In this document: in pieces, positions 50,901 through 54,979 of the stretch | Layout: each line of letters opens with the position of its first letter | Numbering within the stretch: position 1 is the stretch's first letter | Assembly (NCBI GenBank): GCA_025454255.1 | Contig: JALOOU010000011.1 | Location: forward strand, 1-54,979 | Reading direction: 5' to 3' | Origin: Desulfobacterales bacterium | GTDB lineage: Bacteria; Desulfobacterota; Desulfobacteria; Desulfobacterales; SpSt-501 | Length of the DNA: 54,979 nucleotides | The notes under the pieces: model-generated | Databases searched by the model: none | What the model was told of the DNA's origin: nothing | What the model saw: the letters and a program-made list of their open reading frames with translations, nothing else | Program-made: the position numbers and the translations under genes

Positions 50901-52820
50901 ATGATCACTATAACACTTCCCGACGGCAACATAAAGCGTTTTGATCGCCCCGTGACGGGCCTGGAGCTGGCCCAAGGCATTTCCGAGGGGCTGGCCCGCA
51001 ACTGCGTCGCCATGGAGCTGGACCACCGGTTGGTGGACCTGCACGCGCCCATCGACTGCGATGCCGCGGTGCGGCTCATCACCACCCGCGACCCCGAAGC
51101 GCTCACGATCATGCGGCACAGCGCGGCGCACGTCATGGCCCAGGCCATCCTGCGCCTCTTTCCGCAGGCCAAGCTCACCATCGGTCCGGTGGTCGATGAG
51201 GGCTTCTACTACGACATCGATATGCCGCCGGTCTCCGAGGAGGACTTTCCGCGCATCGAGGCGGAGATCCGCAAGATCATCCAGGCCAAGCTGCCCATCC
51301 AGCGGCGCGAGGTGACCCGGAGCGAAGCGTTGGAGCTATATCAAGGGGAGCCCTACAAGCTGGAAATGATCCGCGAGCTGGCAGAGGGCACCATTTCCGT
51401 TTACGCGCAGGGCGAGTTCGCCGACCTCTGCCGCGGTCCCCACGTGCCGCACACCGGCATGGTGAAAGCCATCAAGCTGTTGAAGGTCTCCGGGGCTTAC
51501 TGGCGCGCCGACCCGGCCCGGGCGCAGCTCCAGCGCATCTACGGCACGGCCTTTTTCGACAAGAAGGAGCTCGACGCCTATCTGCATTTCCTGGAGGAGG
51601 CCAAGCGCCGCAACCACCGCAAGCTCGGCCAGGCGCTGGACCTGTTCAGCTTCCGCGACGAGGCGCCCGGCATGGCGTTTTTCCACCCCAAGGGGATGGT
51701 GGTCTGGAACGCCCTGCTCGACTACTGGCGCGGGGAGCACCGGGCCGCGGGCTACGTGGAGACGAAGACGCCGATCCTGCTCCACCGCTCGCTGTGGGAG
51801 CGCTCCGGGCATTGGGAGAACTACCGCGAGAACATGTACACCGCCACCGTCGACGAGGTGGAATACGCTATCAAGCCGATGAACTGCCCGGGCGGGATGC
51901 TGCTCTACAGCCGCAAGCCCCACTCCTACCGCGACCTGCCGCTGCGCGCGGCGGAGATCGGCCTGGTGCACCGCCATGAGCTCTCCGGGGTGCTCTCCGG
52001 GTTGTTCCGCGTGCGGGCCTTTCACCAGGACGATGCCCACATCTTCATGACCCCCGATCAGATCGAAGCGGAGATCCTGGGGGTCTTGCGCCTCGTCGAG
52101 CGGATCTACGGCACCTTCGGGCTGGGGTTCCACCTCGAGCTGTCGACCCGCCCGCAGAAATCCATCGGCACCGACGAGCAGTGGGCGCTGGCCACCGACG
52201 GCCTGAGATCGGCCCTTTCCGCCTACGGGCGGGACTACAAGCTGAACGAGGGCGACGGGGCCTTTTACGGGCCCAAGATCGACATCCACATCAAGGATGC
52301 CCTCGGCCGCACCTGGCAGTGCGGAACCATCCAGCTCGACATGTCGCTGCCCGAGCGCTTCAATCTGCATTACGTGGCCAAAGACAACGAGCGCCGGCGG
52401 CCGATCATGATCCACCGGGTGATCTACGGGTCGATCGAGCGCTTCCTGGGGATCCTGGTCGAGCATTTTGCCGGCCGGTTCCCGCTGTGGATGAGCCCGC
52501 TGCAGGCCGTCATCCTGCCCATGAACGACGAGCTGACCCCCTATGCGCTGGAGGTCCGGCAGCGCTTCGATGCCGCGGGGCTTCGCGCGGAGGTGGACAG
52601 CCGCACCGAGAGCCTGAACAAAAAGGTCCGGGAGGCCCAACTCGCCCTCACCCCGCTCATCCTGACGATCGGCGCCAAGGAAAAGCAGGCCGGCACCCTG
52701 GCGGTCAGAACGTTGGACGGCAAGGTCACCCACGGCGTCGCGCACGAGCGGTTCGTCGCAGCGGTCCTCCAGAACGTGCAGCAGCGTGCGATCGGCTTCG
52801 AGGGGGGCTTTGCCGGATGA
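50901..52820 (+). CDS. thrS: Threonyl-tRNA synthetase
   Basis: A 639-residue class II synthetase. N-terminal TGS domain (MITITLPDGNIKRFDRPVTG), editing domain with MRHSAAHVMAQAILRLFPQ and LCRGPHVPHTG, catalytic core with MNCPGGMLLYSRKPHSYRDL, VHRHELSGVLSGLFRVRAFHQDDA (motif 2 region) and HRVIYGSIERFLGILVEH (motif 3), then the anticodon-binding domain. The zinc ligands Cys (NCPG), His (HRHE region) and His (IHRV) are present. The stop overlaps the start of the small Cys-rich gene by 4 nt (ATGA). Confidence 0.97.
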   Translation: MITITLPDGNIKRFDRPVTGLELAQGISEGLARNCVAMELDHRLVDLHAPIDCDAAVRLITTRDPEALTIMRHSAAHVMAQAILRLFPQAKLTIGPVVDEGFYYDIDMPPVSEEDFPRIEAEIRKIIQAKLPIQRREVTRSEALELYQGEPYKLEMIRELAEGTISVYAQGEFADLCRGPHVPHTGMVKAIKLLKVSGAYWRADPARAQLQRIYGTAFFDKKELDAYLHFLEEAKRRNHRKLGQALDLFSFRDEAPGMAFFHPKGMVVWNALLDYWRGEHRAAGYVETKTPILLHRSLWERSGHWENYRENMYTATVDEVEYAIKPMNCPGGMLLYSRKPHSYRDLPLRAAEIGLVHRHELSGVLSGLFRVRAFHQDDAHIFMTPDQIEAEILGVLRLVERIYGTFGLGFHLELSTRPQKSIGTDEQWALATDGLRSALSAYGRDYKLNEGDGAFYGPKIDIHIKDALGRTWQCGTIQLDMSLPERFNLHYVAKDNERRRPIMIHRVIYGSIERFLGILVEHFAGRFPLWMSPLQAVILPMNDELTPYALEVRQRFDAAGLRAEVDSRTESLNKKVREAQLALTPLILTIGAKEKQAGTLAVRTLDGKVTHGVAHERFVAAVLQNVQQRAIGFEGGFAG

Positions 52821-53065
52821 CACGCGCGCCGGGCAAGCCCCCTGCCGCGCCGCCGCGCCGCGCGGCCAACGCGGGGGTCACCACGAGCCGCATCCGCTTC
52901 TGCGACCTGCGCTGCGAGCAGGCCGAGTTCGCCAGGGAAACCGCTCTGGACGGAAGCTGCCGCACCTTCCAGTCGCTGTGGTGCGCGAAGCTCGGCCGGC
53001 ACGTCACCAAGAACGCCCCCTGCGAAGAGCGCTTCGGCCGTCGCCGGCCGACCACCGGTCTCTGA
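52817..53065 (+). CDS. Small Cys-rich protein coupled to thrS, unknown function
   Basis: An 82-residue protein with a disordered Pro/Ala-rich N-terminus and a compact Cys core: CDLRCEQAEFA, then GSCRTFQSLWCAKLGRHVTKNAPCEERF. There are five Cys in a CxxxC...C...C...C arrangement, which may bind zinc or an iron-sulfur cluster. The ATG (52817) overlaps the thrS stop, and vanZ-like follows after 34 nt. The frame is short, but composition and coupling support it. No family recognised. Confidence 0.68.
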   Translation: MTRAPGKPPAAPPRRAANAGVTTSRIRFCDLRCEQAEFARETALDGSCRTFQSLWCAKLGRHVTKNAPCEERFGRRRPTTGL

Positions 53066-53099
53066 GCGCCATGCGCCAGGCCAGAACCGGAGAGGACCG

Positions 53100-53513
53100 A
53101 TGCTGCCGCGTCTGATGCGCACGCTGCCGGATCTGGCGCCCCTCCTCGCCTACTGCACCTTCATCGTCATCCAATCGCACCTGCCCTCTCCGGTCGAGCT
53201 GCCGGAGGTGTCGCATCTCGACAAGCTGCTTCATTTCGGCGCCTATGCGGTCATGGCCGTGCTGTTCTACCGGACCTACCTCGCCGGTTGGCCCCGGGCG
53301 CGGAAGCGGACCCTTCTGTGGGTCAGCGCCGCGTCGGCGGCGTTGTTCGGTTTGAGTGACGAGATCCACCAGTTCTTCGTTCCGCATCGCACGGCCGACG
53401 CTCTCGATTTTCTGGCCGACACCGGCGGCGCCTTTTTGGGGGCGGCCCTCTATCAGCGCCTGTTCGACCCCGACCGGCGCGCGCGAGGATCCGCCCCTCC
53501 GCCGCCCCGCTGA
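53100..53513 (+). CDS. VanZ-like family membrane protein
   Basis: A 137-residue inner-membrane protein of the VanZ-like family (named after a teicoplanin-resistance accessory gene; most members have unknown roles). Signature pieces: SHLDKLLHFGAYAVMAVLFYRT, LSDEIHQFFVPHRTADALDFL and ADTGGAFLGAALYQ, with about four hydrophobic segments. Start ATG 53100. The stop codon touches the -35 box of the formate dehydrogenase promoter (TTGACA at 53514). Confidence 0.88.
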   Translation: MLPRLMRTLPDLAPLLAYCTFIVIQSHLPSPVELPEVSHLDKLLHFGAYAVMAVLFYRTYLAGWPRARKRTLLWVSAASAALFGLSDEIHQFFVPHRTADALDFLADTGGAFLGAALYQRLFDPDRRARGSAPPPPR

Positions 53514-53542
53514 TTGACAACGGGACCAGGGTTGGCTATGAA
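53514..53542 (+). promoter_or_regulatory. Promoter for the formate dehydrogenase gene
   Basis: TTGACA (53514-53519), 17-nt spacer, TATGAA (53537-53542). The predicted start is near 53549, with a leader of about 48 nt and a GAAGGA ribosome-binding site just before ATG 53597. Confidence 0.6.
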
Positions 53543-53596
53543 TTGACAGTTTTGACCCCTCCAGCGACTCAACATTCCAAACAGGGTGAAGGATCC

Positions 53597-54979
53597 ATGG
53601 CCGACACAACCCACGTGATCACGATCAACGGCAACGACTGCCCATTTGAGCCCGGTGAGACCATCCTCGCGGCGGCCCGCCGCAGCGGGGTTGAGATTCC
53701 GAGCCTCTGCCATCTCAAGGCCGCGGCGCCGACCGGCGCCTGCCGGGTGTGCCTGGTGGAGGTGCAGGGGGCGCGTTCGCTGGTGGCCTCCTGCGCCATG
53801 CCCGCCGCCCCACGGATGGTGGTGCAGACCGAATCCCCCAAGGTGGTTGCCGCCCGGAGGCTCGTTCTCCAGCTCCTGCTCGCCTCCGGCAACCACAACT
53901 GCCTGACGAAAGGCTCCGAAGGCCGCAGTTTCGAGGAGTATGCCGCCCGTTTGGAGCGGGCCGGCGGCGGAATCGAGCCCTGCCCGGCCTGGGGCGACTG
54001 CCGGCTGCAGGAGTTGGCCTGGCGCTACGGGGTGACCGGCGGCCGCTTCAGCCCGACCCCCCCGCGCTACCCGATCGAGGACGTCAACCCCTTCATCGTC
54101 CGCGATTTCTCCCGCTGCATCCTCTGCGGCCGCTGCGTCCAGGCCTGCAACGAGGTCCAGGTCAACCAGGCCATCCATTTCGGTTTTCGCGGTGCCAAGA
54201 GCAAGATCATCGCCGCCGGCGACCGGCCCTATCGGGAGTCCGACTGCGTCTTTTGCGGCGAGTGCGTCCAGGCCTGCCCGACGGGCGCCCTGGTCGAGAA
54301 GGATGTTCGCAGCAAGGTCTGGGCGCGGAACGTGGAGAAAAAAGTCCGCACCACCTGCACCTACTGCGGGGTCGGCTGCCAGACCGAGCTGCACGTCACG
54401 GGCAACCGCGTGGTCAAGGTCACGGGCGCCACGGAGGCGGCGCCCAACTACGGCAGCCTGTGCGTCAAGGGCCGCTTCGGATTCGACTTCATCGGCTCCT
54501 CCGAGCGCTTGACGGTGCCCCTGGTCAGGGACGACGGTCGGCTGCGGGAGGCGACATGGGAGGAGGCGCTCGAGCGGGTCTCCCGGCGCCTGAGCGAGAT
54601 CAAGGCCGCCTCCGGACCCGACAGCATCGGCGTGCTGACCTCCGCGCGCATCACCAACGAGGAGAACTACATCGCCCAGAAATTCACCCGCGCGGTGCTC
54701 CAAACCAACAACATCGACCATTGCGCCCGTCTCTGACACTCCTCCACTGTGGCCGGTCTGGCCGCAGCGTTCGGCAGCGGGGCGATGACCAACACCATCG
54801 GCGACATCGAGCAGGCGCAGCTCATCCTGATCACCGGCTCCAACACCTCCGAGAACCACCCGGTCATTTCCAGCGCCGTGAAGCGCGCCGTGCACCTGAA
54901 GGGCAAGCAGCTCATCGTGGTCGACCCGCGGCGCATCACCATGGCGCGCTACGCCCGCAAATGGCTGCGGCCCCATCTC
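53597..54979 (+). CDS. fdhA: Selenocysteine-containing formate dehydrogenase catalytic subunit, N-terminal 461 codons; runs off the right edge
   Basis: Oxidises formate (or reduces CO2) at a molybdenum/tungsten bis-pterin site with selenocysteine. Domains: NuoG-like 2Fe-2S ([19 protein letters not shown]), a His/Cys cluster region (GNHNC ... [10 protein letters not shown]), two 4Fe-4S sites ([29 protein letters not shown]), then the catalytic domain beginning with its own 4Fe-4S ([12 protein letters not shown] ... SLCVKGRFG). The frame meets TGA at 54734-54736 in the context [16 protein letters not shown], the classic formate-dehydrogenase selenocysteine position, and remains open with formate-dehydrogenase-like sequence ([33 protein letters not shown]) to the window end. 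A SECIS hairpin follows at 54748-54766. Start ATG 53597 (MADTTHV). The long form with NuoG-type domains suggests an NAD/ferredoxin-linked complex. Confidence 0.95.
54734..54766 (+). promoter_or_regulatory. Selenocysteine UGA codon and bacterial SECIS element
   Basis: UGA at 54734-54736, 11-nt gap, then a 7-bp hairpin: TGTGGCC (54748-54754), loop GGTCT (54755-54759), GGCCGCA (54760-54766). The 11-nt spacing and GGUCU apical loop match the E. coli fdhF SECIS that binds SelB. This explains why simple translation stops at 54736. Confidence 0.92.

Noticed and set aside
54734-54736. Premature stop or frameshift making fdhA a pseudogene
   Set aside because: The context is the known selenocysteine site and a matching SECIS hairpin follows; the frame remains open and family-like.

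Overview
The window is high-G+C DNA from an anaerobic Gram-negative bacterium. The best guess is a Desulfobacterota (deltaproteobacterial) sulfate-reducer-like lineage. Evidence for this: an oxygen-sensitive class III ribonucleotide reductase (nrdD), a tungsten-type aldehyde:ferredoxin oxidoreductase, a selenocysteine formate dehydrogenase read through UGA, anaerobic glycerol-3-phosphate dehydrogenase glpAB, LolA and outer-membrane export genes, and twitching-motility ATPases. No phage, insertion sequence, CRISPR array, tRNA or rRNA was seen. Genes are tightly packed, with many 4-bp (ATGA/GTGA) overlaps. The assignment is inference; no 16S or other marker is present.

Layout. 1-3.8 kb: 5' end of nrdD (runs off the left edge), a ChaN-like lipoprotein, a small membrane protein, a periplasmic thioredoxin-fold protein and proC, mostly on the minus strand. 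3.8-10.4 kb: a FadR/GntR regulator with a perfect palindromic operator at its own promoter, then a two-subunit flavoprotein amino-acid dehydrogenase (HcnABC/LhpBEF/opine-oxidase type), an aldehyde ferredoxin oxidoreductase and a MoaD/ThiS-like carrier; proC is divergent. 10.6-15.6 kb: yggT, divIVA, two pilT paralogues, a zinc-finger/receiver protein and an MBL hydrolase. 15.7-20.1 kb (minus): tilS, ftsH, folP. 20.1-24.1 kb: a structured intergenic region, the 4.5S SRP RNA, grpE, dnaK and a universal stress protein. 24.2-28.4 kb (minus): glpA-glpB coupled to a membrane protein instead of glpC, and a ferritin-like protein. 28.6-34.9 kb (plus): a zinc-ribbon thioredoxin, an unknown protein, lolA, then an operon of an unusual ABC exporter, a cyclic-nucleotide-domain protein, an RsbW-like kinase and an RsbV-like STAS protein.

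34.9-46.7 kb (minus) is one long seven-gene operon: a small FtsX permease, a LolD/MacB-type ATPase, a giant (about 1,640 aa) protein joining a degenerate M28-peptidase-like ectodomain to an FtsX permease, two large polytopic membrane proteins, an unknown protein and a PqqD-like protein. 46.9-50.7 kb (minus): RNase D, histidine phosphatase, polysaccharide deacetylase, glycosyltransferase. 50.9-54.98 kb (plus): thrS, a Cys-rich small protein, a VanZ-like protein and the start of a selenocysteine formate dehydrogenase that runs off the right edge.

The strongest candidates for something undescribed are: (1) the ABC exporter at 31044-33548, whose nucleotide-binding domain appears to carry three successive copies of the helical-subdomain segment between Q-loop and signature; (2) the 34.9-46.7 kb export operon with the pseudo-peptidase/permease fusion and a PqqD-like protein; (3) the GntR-controlled amino-acid dehydrogenase plus tungsten aldehyde oxidoreductase cluster beside proC.
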